The notes below the pieces were generated by a model, which made no database searches, was not told where the DNA came from, and was given only the letters and a program-made list of their open reading frames with translations. Positions 28,689-37,465 of a DNA stretch of 64,000 nt are shown in pieces (position 1 is the first letter of the stretch; the number at the start of each line of letters is the position of its first letter). Origin of the DNA: Spartobacteria bacterium LR76 (GTDB taxonomy: Bacteria; Verrucomicrobiota; Verrucomicrobiia; Chthoniobacterales; Terrimicrobiaceae); assembly GCA_003054655.1 (NCBI GenBank), contig QAYZ01000014.1, positions 1 through 64,000 on the forward strand, given 5' to 3'. The position numbers were made by a program, and so were the translations under genes.

Positions 28689-29142
28689 GCGCCTCGCAGG
28701 CCGCAGCCGGGCCTTTACCCTCATCGAGGTCATCATCGCCCTGGCGATCATTGCGATCATCTTCGTCGCCCTCATCCCTCTGGCCGCGCCGTCGCTCTCC
28801 GAGCGCAGGCTCCGCCACGCGATGGACGACATCGTGGCCTTCGTCCGCTCCCATCGCCTCGCCGCCGAGTCCGCCGGCAGCGAGGTGTTCATTCAGTGCC
28901 ACTCCGACGGCCTCATGGTGAACCAGAAGTCTCTCGCCGGTCGCGTGGAGATGCCCGACGTGCGAATGTCCATCCGCTTCCCCGGCGGCAAAATGGAGCG
29001 CGCCCACGGGCAGGTATGGCGCATCCTGCCCTGCGGCGTCGTCCTCCCCGCCACCGTGCGTCTGGAGGATGGCGGCTCCTGGCTGGAGGTGGATGTCGAT
29101 CCGCTCACCGGCGACATCCTGGAGGAGCGGTACTCGCTCTAG
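28669..29142 (+). CDS. gspH: Minor pseudopilin, GspH-like
   Basis: The 157-residue protein from ATG 28669 has the prepilin motif RA-FTLIEVIIALAIIAIIFVALI, with Ala instead of the usual Gly at -1, and a beta-rich globular part ending near the stop. Its place after gspG and its size fit GspH. The upstream frame overlaps gspG and is not needed. The assignment by letter is positional. Confidence 0.8.
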   Translation: MTCRRTRRLAGRSRAFTLIEVIIALAIIAIIFVALIPLAAPSLSERRLRHAMDDIVAFVRSHRLAAESAGSEVFIQCHSDGLMVNQKSLAGRVEMPDVRMSIRFPGGKMERAHGQVWRILPCGVVLPATVRLEDGGSWLEVDVDPLTGDILEERYSL

Positions 29143-29148
29143 CTCCAT

Positions 29149-29535
29149 ATGAGCAGGAGGACGTTCTCGAGGGGCTTCACCCTCATGGAGGTGCTGGTCG
29201 CCACGGCCGTCTTTGCCTTCGCCGTGCTCGGGCTGCTCTTTGCCCTCAATGTCACCACCGACGCCGCCCGCGAGACCCTGCGCCAGCAAGCCATCCGCGC
29301 CGAACTGCAAAACCGCCTCGCCCGTCTTTCCGCCCCGCCTTACGTCGCCGGCCGCCAGACCGAGGACCGCGACGGCATCACCTACGCCTCGGAGATCACC
29401 AGCGAGCAGGTCAAGGCCTCCGACCTCACCCTGCTCGGCGGGTATTGGCGCATCCGCGTCACCGCCTCCTGGAAGGAAAACGGCAAAAAATATGAATGGG
29501 ACGTCTCCCATCTCGCCTTCAATGCGAAGCAATAG
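29149..29535 (+). CDS. gspI: Minor pseudopilin, GspI-like
   Basis: The 128-residue protein has the prepilin motif SRG-FTLMEVLVATAVFAFAVLGLLFAL. The T-L-M-E-V-L-V-A form is typical of GspI. The rest is a small globular domain with the segment VKASDLTLLGGYWRIRVTASW. It probably forms part of the pseudopilus tip complex with H, J and K. Its end overlaps gspJ by 14 bp. Confidence 0.85.
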   Translation: MSRRTFSRGFTLMEVLVATAVFAFAVLGLLFALNVTTDAARETLRQQAIRAELQNRLARLSAPPYVAGRQTEDRDGITYASEITSEQVKASDLTLLGGYWRIRVTASWKENGKKYEWDVSHLAFNAKQ

Positions 29536-30157
29536 CCGCCCCGCCGCCTTCACTCTCGTCGAGGTGATCATCGCCATGGTGGTCTTCATGCTGCTCGTGG
29601 GCGGCATCTTCACCGTGGTCGGCGTCTCCACCACCTCCGCCCGCGAGGTCACCGCCATCCGGCTCCAGGGCGCTCGTATTGACTCCCTCCAGACCCTCCT
29701 GCGCTCGATCTTTCTCAATCTCCCCCCCGATGCCCGCATCGACCTGCGCATGCGCGAGGTCAAGGGCGGCGCCGCCGTGGAACTGCTCATCTTTCCCGCG
29801 CCGGATTTCATGGACTTCCAAACCGGCGGCAGCGGGGCGGGCCTCGCCATCGCGGCTCTGCCCGACGGGCGCGGTGCCTGCACCGTCTCCATGGCCAACT
29901 TTCGCTCGCCTGTCGGTGAGGAGCGTGAAAAGGAGATCGCCGCCGCCGCGTGGATTCCGCTCCTGCCCGACGTGCGCTCCGTCCGCTGGAGGTTTGGCCT
30001 GGCCGGCCAGCCGGTCCTCCAGGAGACGTGGGATGCCAACTCGGGCCGCCCCGTCTTTGTGGTTTTTGATCTCGCCCTCACGGATGGGGCGAGGCCGGAG
30101 TTCACCTTCGGCGTTCCCATCCTGACCCAGGGCTCCGCCCGCCCGCCTCGCAACTGA
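29522..30157 (+). CDS. gspJ: Minor pseudopilin, GspJ-like
   Basis: The 211-residue protein from ATG 29522 has the prepilin motif PAA-FTLVEVIIAMVVFMLLVGGIFTVV followed by a long helix and a beta-rich C-terminal domain (RSVRWRFGLAGQPVLQETW). Length and order fit GspJ, the larger tip pseudopilin. Ala at -1 again replaces Gly. Its stop overlaps the gspK start (TGATG). Confidence 0.83.
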   Translation: MRSNSRPAAFTLVEVIIAMVVFMLLVGGIFTVVGVSTTSAREVTAIRLQGARIDSLQTLLRSIFLNLPPDARIDLRMREVKGGAAVELLIFPAPDFMDFQTGGSGAGLAIAALPDGRGACTVSMANFRSPVGEEREKEIAAAAWIPLLPDVRSVRWRFGLAGQPVLQETWDANSGRPVFVVFDLALTDGARPEFTFGVPILTQGSARPPRN

Positions 30158-31071
30158 TGACCTCCCGACCCGACTCCCGGCTCTCGCGCGGCGCGGCGCT
30201 GCTCCTCACCCTCTGGTGCGTCGCCATCGTGGCCATCGTCGTCGTCACGCTCGCCCGCGTGGTCGATGCCGATGTCGATACCGAGAAGGTGCGGGTGAAA
30301 CGCTTCGAGGCCCGCGAACTCGCCCTCTCCGGCATGGCTCATGGGATGAACCCCAAGCTCGAGCGCGACAGCGACTTCTTTCATCACACCGCTCCCTCCG
30401 GCGGCGAATGGCATGTCCGGATCCTCGGAGAGGCCTCCCGCATCAATATCAACACCACCCTGGCCGACCGCGACAGCCCCATCCTGGAGCGTCTCTTTCG
30501 CCTCTGGGGACTCTCCGATGAGGAGGTGCGCGTCGTCACCGATTCCCTCGGCGACTGGGTGGATCGCGATGACCTCGCCCGCCTCAATGGCGCGGAACGG
30601 GAGCAGCTTCTCGACCAGGACCAGTACTCGCTCCCCGGGAATCGCAACTTCCGATCCGTCAATGAGATGGCGCGCGTGCGCGGCATGGACGCCGTGGCCC
30701 GGGTGAAGCCCGACTGGAGGGATTTCTTCACCGTCTACGGCAACGGAAAGATCGACATCCAGGATGCCTCTGCCGACGTGCTGGAGGCCGCCGGATTCAC
30801 CTCCACCCAGGCCGAGGCCATTATCGAGGTGCGCAATGGCGGCGACCGCCTCCCCGGTACGGACGACGATACCAAGATCAAGGATATGAACTGGGTCGCC
30901 GAGGCCGCCGGCATCGGCCCCGACCAGGCCCAGAGCGCCCTTCAGAATTTCCAGCTCACCTCCGAGCCGACCCGGGTCGAAAGTGTTGGCATCATCGGCG
31001 GAACCCGCTACCGCATCACCTCTGTGCTCGACCGCAAGCAGGGCACTCCGTTTAGTTGGGAGGAGGAATGA
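30157..31071 (+). CDS. gspK: Tip pseudopilin GspK-like
   Basis: The 304-residue protein begins with SRGAALLLTLWCVAIVAIVVVTLARVV, the GspK-type N-terminal helix lacking the +5 Glu. It continues with the helical domain characteristic of GspK (DLARLNGAEREQLLDQDQYSLPGNRNFRSVNEMARVRGMD) and a helix-hairpin-helix-like segment (KIDIQDASADVLEAAGFT). GspK caps the pseudopilus with I and J. It overlaps both neighbours by 1-4 bp. Confidence 0.88.
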   Translation: MTSRPDSRLSRGAALLLTLWCVAIVAIVVVTLARVVDADVDTEKVRVKRFEARELALSGMAHGMNPKLERDSDFFHHTAPSGGEWHVRILGEASRININTTLADRDSPILERLFRLWGLSDEEVRVVTDSLGDWVDRDDLARLNGAEREQLLDQDQYSLPGNRNFRSVNEMARVRGMDAVARVKPDWRDFFTVYGNGKIDIQDASADVLEAAGFTSTQAEAIIEVRNGGDRLPGTDDDTKIKDMNWVAEAAGIGPDQAQSALQNFQLTSEPTRVESVGIIGGTRYRITSVLDRKQGTPFSWEEE

Positions 31072-32252
31072 GCAAAAAAGCCACAGGCATCCGCGTCGTG
31101 CGGCCATGGTGCAATGGGTGGGAACGCTGGGAGCTGATCCCATCGTCGCCCGCCGCCGTGCGTCCGCTTGAGCTGGCCGTGGCCGGGGAGGGAGACCTCT
31201 TCGCCGTGCCTGCCCGGCAGGTCGTGGCCGTGCCGTTGTGGCTGGATTCCGACGATCCGGCCGTGGTCGATGCCTCCGTGCTGCTGGAGATGGAGGTGAG
31301 GGGATTTGCCTCCGAGGGCGCTCTGCCCGACGCCGCGGTGCGGCAGATCACCAAGGAAAATGGCCGCACGCTGGTGGTCGTGGCGGTCTTTCCCCCGGAT
31401 TTCGAAAAGCGCTTTCCCGACGTTGCCGCGCAGCGCTACGAGGTGTCTGCCGCCCTGCTTCCCCTCGATGAAGATTCGCTGACGGTGTGGCGGGAGGGCG
31501 GGGAATTCGTTGCGGCCTACACGCGCGGGAGGACGCTGGTGTACTGGACGACCTGGGACGCCGCCGCCACCGGGCGCGAGGTGCAGACCTGGCTGAGATC
31601 CGCCACGCTCGGCCTGCTGGCCTCCGGCGTCATCACCCGCCGCCCGGTTCACGTCGTGGTCGATGACGGCCTCAGTGTTTCTGATCTCGGGTTTGACTTC
31701 ATCCCGGTCGTGCGTCCGCTCGGCCCCCCGGTTCCCGATGCGGCGCAGTGCGGCTGGCGGCCCGCCTCCGCCATCGAGGCGGAGCGGCGCAAGCTCGGTC
31801 GCGCCCGGTTTCGGCGTATCGGGCTGGCTGTCGCTGTCGCCTACGCACTCATCGCTGCCGTCGCGGGCGGGTATCTGGCCTGGCTCCATGTGCAGGCCGC
31901 ACGGCTTTCCGCCGACGTGGACTCGCTCCAGGCGGAGGCCGCGCAGATCCAGCCCATCATTCGCCAGTGGCAATCCGTCGGCTCCAGCATCGACTCGCGG
32001 CGCTTCCCGCTTGAGATCCTGCGCCAGGTCGTCGAGAGCCTGCCGCCGCAGGGCATCCGGCTCACCATCTTTGATGTGACTCCCGAGCGGATCACCGTGG
32101 AGGGCGAGGCGATTTCGGCCTCCCATGCCACCAGATATTTTGAAACCGTCTCCCACCAGGGCGGGATGACCGATATCGACTGGCAGATGCCGCCCCCGGC
32201 CCTCCTGCCCAACAACACCGCGCGATTCCAGATCGTCGGCACCTCCCGATGA
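31068..32252 (+). CDS. gspL: GspL/PilM-PilN-like inner-membrane assembly protein
   Basis: The 394-residue protein from ATG 31068 overlaps gspK by 4 bp. A cytoplasmic actin-like (PilM/GspL-type) N-terminal part precedes a single membrane segment at about residues 250-275 (IGLAVAVAYALIAAVAGGYLAWL). A coiled-coil and a small PilN-like periplasmic ferredoxin-type domain end the protein (GIRLTIFDVTPERITVEGEA). It should link the GspE ATPase to the membrane platform. Confidence 0.78.
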   Translation: MSKKATGIRVVRPWCNGWERWELIPSSPAAVRPLELAVAGEGDLFAVPARQVVAVPLWLDSDDPAVVDASVLLEMEVRGFASEGALPDAAVRQITKENGRTLVVVAVFPPDFEKRFPDVAAQRYEVSAALLPLDEDSLTVWREGGEFVAAYTRGRTLVYWTTWDAAATGREVQTWLRSATLGLLASGVITRRPVHVVVDDGLSVSDLGFDFIPVVRPLGPPVPDAAQCGWRPASAIEAERRKLGRARFRRIGLAVAVAYALIAAVAGGYLAWLHVQAARLSADVDSLQAEAAQIQPIIRQWQSVGSSIDSRRFPLEILRQVVESLPPQGIRLTIFDVTPERITVEGEAISASHATRYFETVSHQGGMTDIDWQMPPPALLPNNTARFQIVGTSR

Positions 32253-32791
32253 GAAAGCTCAGCCCCAGCGAGACCCGCCTCCTCGTCATCTTCGGATGCG
32301 TCATCGCCCTCATCGCCAATCTTTTCGCCCTCCGCTGGTATGTCGGGGCGCGCCGTGCCGCCCTTGAGCGGATCTCCGATCTTCGCTCGATGGGCGCGGA
32401 GTACCGCTCCGTCGTCGCCGAACGCCCCGTCTGGGAGGCCCGCCAGCGCTGGATGGAGGCAAACCCGCCCCAGGCCTACGCCGGATGGCAGACGGAATCC
32501 GCCTTCGCCGAGGACATCCAGAAAAGCCTGCAAAAGGAGGGCATCGCCATTGATTCCCAAAGCCTCCGCGAGTCGCGCCACGAGGGCGATCTCGTCCGCA
32601 TGGAGCTGGAGCTCAGCCTCAAGGCCGATCTCGAGCACATCGTCCGCTGGCTCTATTCCATCCAGCAACCGGGCCGCTATATCGTCATCGAGGAGATGAC
32701 TCTCAAGTGCCTCGACAAGGGCGACACCATGATTGTTCGCTTGCGTGTCACCAGGATCGGAAAGATGGAAGGAGTCGCCAAGTCGTCATGA
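32249..32791 (+). CDS. gspM: GspM/PilO-like inner-membrane protein
   Basis: The 180-residue protein has one N-terminal membrane segment (LLVIFGCVIALIANLFALRW), a coiled-coil and a C-terminal ferredoxin-like domain (LVRMELELSLKADLEHIVRWLYSIQ, then VIEEMTLKCL). This is the GspM/PilO layout that pairs with GspL. It overlaps its neighbours by 4 bp on both sides. Confidence 0.78.
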   Translation: MRKLSPSETRLLVIFGCVIALIANLFALRWYVGARRAALERISDLRSMGAEYRSVVAERPVWEARQRWMEANPPQAYAGWQTESAFAEDIQKSLQKEGIAIDSQSLRESRHEGDLVRMELELSLKADLEHIVRWLYSIQQPGRYIVIEEMTLKCLDKGDTMIVRLRVTRIGKMEGVAKSS

Positions 32792-33399
32792 TCATGCGCC
32801 TTTCCGTGCCGGTCTTCGTTTTTGCAGCGCTCCTCGGCGTCGCCATCGCCCAGGAGCCGGCTGGCTTTGATCCCGGGTCCCGCGAGCTCTCCTACTATCG
32901 GATCATCTGGGAAAAGTCGCCCTTCGTCGCCCGCACCGCGGATACCGCCCCCCAGGGGCCGGCCCTGGCCCAGCGATTTGCGCTCACCGGTCTCGCCACG
33001 CTCGGCGACCGCCAGCTCGTCTTTCTCCTCGACCGCAATACGCTCACCCGCGTCGTCGTCGGCAATGGCAAGGACCAGTCCGGCGTCCAGATCATCTCGA
33101 TTCAGAATCCCGAACGCCTCAAGGAGGCCTCCGTCACCATCCGCCTCGGCAACGAGGAGGCCGCCCTGAAGTACGATCCCGGTGTCGCCCTCGCCGCCAA
33201 TCAATCCGCCCAGCCTGCTCCCGTCGGCCCGGGAGGAGGTCCGCCCGGCGGACCGGGGAATGGTGCCAATTCCAACATCCCGCCGACACCCGGACAGACC
33301 GCCTCGCAAGCCCAGCCCGGCGGCAACCCCCCTCCCGCCAACCGGCAGCTCCGCCGCCGCCTGATTAATTTCGGCAACCAAACCAATACCACCCGATGA
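32788..33399 (+). CDS. GspC/PilP-like periplasmic protein
   Basis: The 203-residue protein from ATG 32788 (or 32794) has a signal peptide (cleavage near IAQ-EPA). A small beta domain (about residues 50-115: FALTGLATLGDRQLVFLLDR, VVVGNGKDQSGVQIISI, ASVTIRLGNEEAALKYDP) follows. The end is a long Pro/Gly/Gln-rich tail. The beta domain follows the pattern of the GspC homology region or PilP, which contacts the secretin. It sits directly before the secretin gene and overlaps both neighbours. The assignment is by pattern and position. Confidence 0.6.
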   Translation: MIMRLSVPVFVFAALLGVAIAQEPAGFDPGSRELSYYRIIWEKSPFVARTADTAPQGPALAQRFALTGLATLGDRQLVFLLDRNTLTRVVVGNGKDQSGVQIISIQNPERLKEASVTIRLGNEEAALKYDPGVALAANQSAQPAPVGPGGGPPGGPGNGANSNIPPTPGQTASQAQPGGNPPPANRQLRRRLINFGNQTNTTR

Positions 33400-35753
33400 G
33401 ATCTCTCCTCGCCGCTCTCGCCTTCTCCCTGCTCGCCTCCTGGGCCATGGCCCAGGCTCCCGCGCCTGCATCACCCGCTCCCGGCAATCCCGCCGCCCCA
33501 ACCGGACCGAAGGATACGAAGCTCCAGCTCCCCAACAACCCGATCAGCGACGTGCTGGAGTTTTACGAGGCTCTCACCAAGAAGCGACTCATCCGCGACG
33601 CCACCCTCACCGGCCCCAACCTCTCCATCGAGGCCCCCGACTTTGTCACCCGCGAGGAGGCGATCAGCATGATCGAGGCCGCTCTCCTGCTCAACGGCTA
33701 CTCCATCGTCCCGGTCGACGACAGCACGGTGAAGATCCTCGGCAACACCAAGCAGCCCCGCAGCGAATCCGTCCCGCTTTTCTCCGGCCCCGCCTCCAGC
33801 CTGCCAAATAGCGACCAGGTCATCTCCTACTTCATGCCGCTCTCGTACGTCTCCAGCGACGAGGCGGTGAATATCTTCAACTCCTACGTCGTCCTTCGCC
33901 CCTACGGCTCGATCATTTCCGTGCCCAATGTGAACGCCGTCGTCATCACGGAAAACGTCCCCCTCGTGAGGCGCCTCATCGACCTGCGCAAGGTCATCGA
34001 CGTACAGGGCGCCACGACCGTCACCGAGTTTTTCCCGCTCCAGCGTGCGGATGCCACCAAGGTGCAGGAAATGCTCGGTGCCATCTTTGAGAACTCCGGC
34101 ACCACCTCCGCGCCCCGCCCCGCCGCGCCGCCCGCCGGGGGCGCTCCCACCACCTCCAATGCGACCGCCATCAAGGCCGCCGGCGGCAATGGCGTGCAGA
34201 TCTTCGCCGACATCCGCACGAACCGCGTCCTCGTCATCGCCCCGGAGAAGCAGATGCCCTACATCCGCAAGCTCATCACCGACCTCGACGGAGCCGCTTC
34301 CTTCGAGGAACCCTACGAGCGCTTGCTCCAGTACGTCCGCGCCGCCGACATCCTGCCCGTCCTCGCCAACATGCTCACGGATGATCCGGAGAAGCAGAAG
34401 GAGTTTGAGTCTCAGCAGAATATGAACGACCTGAACCCCAATTCCGGTTCCAATCGAGGATCAGGTGGAGACAGCGGATCGTCCGGATTTGGCGGCGGGG
34501 GCTATGGAGGCTCGGGCGGTTCGTCCAGCTCGGGCGGCACCAAGCCCGACAGGCTGCAGGACCCGAACGAAAGCACCGCCCCGCTTTCCAAGATCGTCGG
34601 CAACGCCCGCATCATCGCCGACCGCAGCGTGAACAAGATCATCGTCATCGGCCCGCCGGACAGCCGCATCCGCGCCGCCAAGATCCTTGAGCTCCTCGAC
34701 CAGCAGCCCAAGCAGATCTACCTCGCCGTGGTCATCGGCCAGCTCACCTTGGGCGACGGCATCGAGGCGGGCGTGGATTACCTCATCCACACCGATAACC
34801 TGAAGGTCCTCGGGCAGGGCACTGCGGCCAACCTCGGCAACCTCATACAGGGGCGCAACGCCACGATTGATATCGTTCCCGGCACATCCACCGCCGTCAA
34901 TGCCGCCACCGACGTCGCCAGCACGGCGGCCAGCACCGCCCTGCCTCTCCTCTCTGGGCTGACGGTCTTTGGATCGTTCGGCGATTCGGTGGATATCCTG
35001 GTCCGCGCCCTCGGAACGAGCAACAAATTCGAGGTCATCTCCCGCCCGGTCGTTTACACGGTCAATAACAAGAAGGCCGTCATCAGCTCCGGCCAGCAGG
35101 TTCCGGTGCCGGAGAGCTCTCTGACCTCGGCGGTTTCGTCCAATACCACCACGGACTCCTCATCCATCGCTTCGACGATTGATTACAAGGACGTCGTCCT
35201 CAAGCTGGAGGTCATCCCGCTCATTAACTCCGAGAACGAGGTCACCCTCACCATCGCGCAGCAAAATGACAACGTGCAGGAGTACGTGCAGATTTCCAAC
35301 AACAGCGTTCCCGTCGTCGGCACCCAGGAGCTGCGCACGACCGTCACCGTGCCCAACCGCAACACCGTCGTCCTCGGCGGACTCATCACCGACCAGGAGA
35401 CTCGCGTGCAGACCGGCATCCCCTTCCTCAAGGATGTCCCCGGCCTCGGCTATCTCTTCTCTACCACCAAAAAGGACGTCACCCGCCGCGAGCTCATCGT
35501 CATGATCCAGCCCTTCATCATCGACAATAACCAGAAGCTCATGGAGGCCAACACCATCGAGCGCAACAACACCAGCTTCCCGACGACGATCTACGAGGAC
35601 AAGATCCCCGTCCGCAAGGCCATCCTCCCCGAGACCCCGCGCGCCGAGCAGCAGCGCAAGGCCGAGGAGGCCCGGCAGAAGCAGGAGGAGGCCGCTCGCA
35701 AGGCCGCCCAGCGCCAGCTCAAGCTCCAGCAGAAACAACAGCAGGCCAACTGA
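33396..35753 (+). CDS. gspD: Type II secretion secretin GspD
   Basis: The 785-residue outer-membrane secretin has a signal peptide and N-domains of the GspD kind: an N0-like NNPISDVLEFYEALTKKRLI at about 45, then NVNAVVITENVPLVRRLIDL. A Gly/Ser-rich loop lies near residues 347-375. The C-terminal secretin domain has VPVPESS, EVTLTIAQQND, TTVTVPNRNTVVLGGLI and VPGLGYLFSTTKKDVTRRELIVMIQP. The end is a Gln/Lys-rich coiled tail instead of a typical S-domain. It should form the export channel. No pilotin gene is recognised nearby. Confidence 0.95.
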   Translation: MRSLLAALAFSLLASWAMAQAPAPASPAPGNPAAPTGPKDTKLQLPNNPISDVLEFYEALTKKRLIRDATLTGPNLSIEAPDFVTREEAISMIEAALLLNGYSIVPVDDSTVKILGNTKQPRSESVPLFSGPASSLPNSDQVISYFMPLSYVSSDEAVNIFNSYVVLRPYGSIISVPNVNAVVITENVPLVRRLIDLRKVIDVQGATTVTEFFPLQRADATKVQEMLGAIFENSGTTSAPRPAAPPAGGAPTTSNATAIKAAGGNGVQIFADIRTNRVLVIAPEKQMPYIRKLITDLDGAASFEEPYERLLQYVRAADILPVLANMLTDDPEKQKEFESQQNMNDLNPNSGSNRGSGGDSGSSGFGGGGYGGSGGSSSSGGTKPDRLQDPNESTAPLSKIVGNARIIADRSVNKIIVIGPPDSRIRAAKILELLDQQPKQIYLAVVIGQLTLGDGIEAGVDYLIHTDNLKVLGQGTAANLGNLIQGRNATIDIVPGTSTAVNAATDVASTAASTALPLLSGLTVFGSFGDSVDILVRALGTSNKFEVISRPVVYTVNNKKAVISSGQQVPVPESSLTSAVSSNTTTDSSSIASTIDYKDVVLKLEVIPLINSENEVTLTIAQQNDNVQEYVQISNNSVPVVGTQELRTTVTVPNRNTVVLGGLITDQETRVQTGIPFLKDVPGLGYLFSTTKKDVTRRELIVMIQPFIIDNNQKLMEANTIERNNTSFPTTIYEDKIPVRKAILPETPRAEQQRKAEEARQKQEEAARKAAQRQLKLQQKQQQAN

Positions 35754-35756
35754 TCC

Positions 35757-37463
35757 ATGCAAGACGGCGATTCACTCGTGGAGTTCTTCAGCCGGGCCGG
35801 TGAGGAGTCGGGCTTTCCCGACATCACCGAGATCCGCTCCCGCGTCGCCTCGGCGCTCCAGCTCCAGCAGTCGCCCGTCCGCAGCGTCCTCGATATCACC
35901 GGCCTGCCGGAGACCGAGTTCCTCCACTCGCTCGCCAGCCAGCTCGGCGTCGAGTGGTTCGCCCCGTCGAATACCCTCGATCCGCAAAACGAGCATTTCC
36001 CCGCCCGCCTCGCGCTGCGGTATCACCTCGTCCCGATCACGATGACCAGGGCGCACATCACCCTCGCCGGGTATGATCCGCTCGATCTCGTGGCGATCTC
36101 CGCCGTGCGCCAGGCCTTTCCTCAACACCGCGTGCAGTTCGTCGCCTCCACGCGCAAATTCGTCCTCAATGCCATCCGCGAGCGCTACGGCGTCGGCGCG
36201 GAGACTTTTGAGGAGCTCCTCGAGGGCCGCCAGGATCTCGACCACCTGGAGGCGACCGAGGAGGTGAACGTCCTCGATAGCGAGGACTCCGAGGCCTCGG
36301 TGATGAAGTTCGTCAACCAGATCATGCGCGAGGCGCTGAATGAGCGCGCCACCGATATCCACGTCGAGCCGCTCGGCACCGATCTGCGCATCCGCTACCG
36401 CATCGACGGCGTCCTCCACGAGGTGCCCGTCCCGCAGAAGATCAAGCTCCTCCAGGCCTCCGTCCTCTCGCGCATCAAGATCATGGCCGGCCTCGACATC
36501 GCCGAGCGCCGCATCCCTCAGGATGGCCGTATCAATCTCGAGCTCTCCGGCAAGCCCATCGACGTGCGCGTCGCCACCATCCCGTCTGTCACCGGAGAAA
36601 CCATCAGCCTCCGGCTCCTCGGCCAGGAGCGTTTTGACTTTTCCCGCCTCGGCCTCGATGCGGCCTCCGAGAGCGTCATTCGCGGCCTCCTCGCCATGCC
36701 CAACGGCATCGTCCTCGTCACCGGCCCCACCGGTTGCGGCAAGTCGACCAGCCTCTACACCTTTCTCTCCTCGCTCAATACCAAGGAGCGCCGCATCGTC
36801 ACCATCGAGGACCCGGTGGAAAACAAGCTCCCCGGCGTGATCCAGATCGCCGTGCGCCCGGAGATCAACCTCACCTTTGCCAACGCCCTGCGCAGCGTGC
36901 TCCGCGGCGACCCGAATGTCATCATGGTCGGCGAAATGCGCGACCTGGAAACCGCCGAGATCGCCGTGCGTTCCGCCCTCACCGGCCACCTCGTTTTCAG
37001 CACCCTGCACACGAATGACGCCGTGGGTGGCATCACGCGTCTCATGGATGTCGGCGTCGAGCCGTTCCTCATCAGCTCCGCCGTGCGCGCCTTCATCGCC
37101 CAGCGCCTCGTCCGCCGCCTCTGCCACGAGTGCCGCCGCCCGGTCTCGCCGAAGCAGTGGGAATCCGCCGGTCTTTTCGTCCCCGATGGCCACCACGTGT
37201 ACGAACCCGGCGGCTGCGAGGCCTGCCGCGGCACGGGTTACCGGGGCCGCACCGCGCTTTACGAGATCTGCCTCGTGAGTCCGAACCTCCAGGAGCTCAT
37301 CCAGCAAAAGGCCACCTTCAAGAACCTCCGCCGCCTCGCTCGCGAGGAGGGCATGATCACTCTGCGCGAGTACGGCTGGATGCGCGTCCGCGACGGACTC
37401 ACCTCGCCCGCCGAGGTGCTCCGCGTCACCACCGTGGAGTCGGATGCCGCCGCCGAGGGCTGA
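35757..37463 (+). CDS. gspE: Type II secretion ATPase GspE
   Basis: The 568-residue assembly ATPase has an N-terminal T2SSE_N domain, then the AAA-type core with Walker A GPTGCGKST near residue 323, Asp box TIEDPVE, Walker B region and His box HLVFSTLHTNDA. A tetracysteine zinc motif (CHEC ... CEAC) lies near residues 460-490, as in GspE rather than PilT. It powers pseudopilus assembly. It starts 3 bp after gspD. Confidence 0.96.
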   Translation: MQDGDSLVEFFSRAGEESGFPDITEIRSRVASALQLQQSPVRSVLDITGLPETEFLHSLASQLGVEWFAPSNTLDPQNEHFPARLALRYHLVPITMTRAHITLAGYDPLDLVAISAVRQAFPQHRVQFVASTRKFVLNAIRERYGVGAETFEELLEGRQDLDHLEATEEVNVLDSEDSEASVMKFVNQIMREALNERATDIHVEPLGTDLRIRYRIDGVLHEVPVPQKIKLLQASVLSRIKIMAGLDIAERRIPQDGRINLELSGKPIDVRVATIPSVTGETISLRLLGQERFDFSRLGLDAASESVIRGLLAMPNGIVLVTGPTGCGKSTSLYTFLSSLNTKERRIVTIEDPVENKLPGVIQIAVRPEINLTFANALRSVLRGDPNVIMVGEMRDLETAEIAVRSALTGHLVFSTLHTNDAVGGITRLMDVGVEPFLISSAVRAFIAQRLVRRLCHECRRPVSPKQWESAGLFVPDGHHVYEPGGCEACRGTGYRGRTALYEICLVSPNLQELIQQKATFKNLRRLAREEGMITLREYGWMRVRDGLTSPAEVLRVTTVESDAAAEG

Positions 37464-37465
37464 CA

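Noticed and set aside
28441-31143. 900-codon minus-strand frame over the pseudopilin genes
   Set aside because: Five overlapping plus-strand genes with pseudopilin motifs explain the region; the antisense frame is low complexity.
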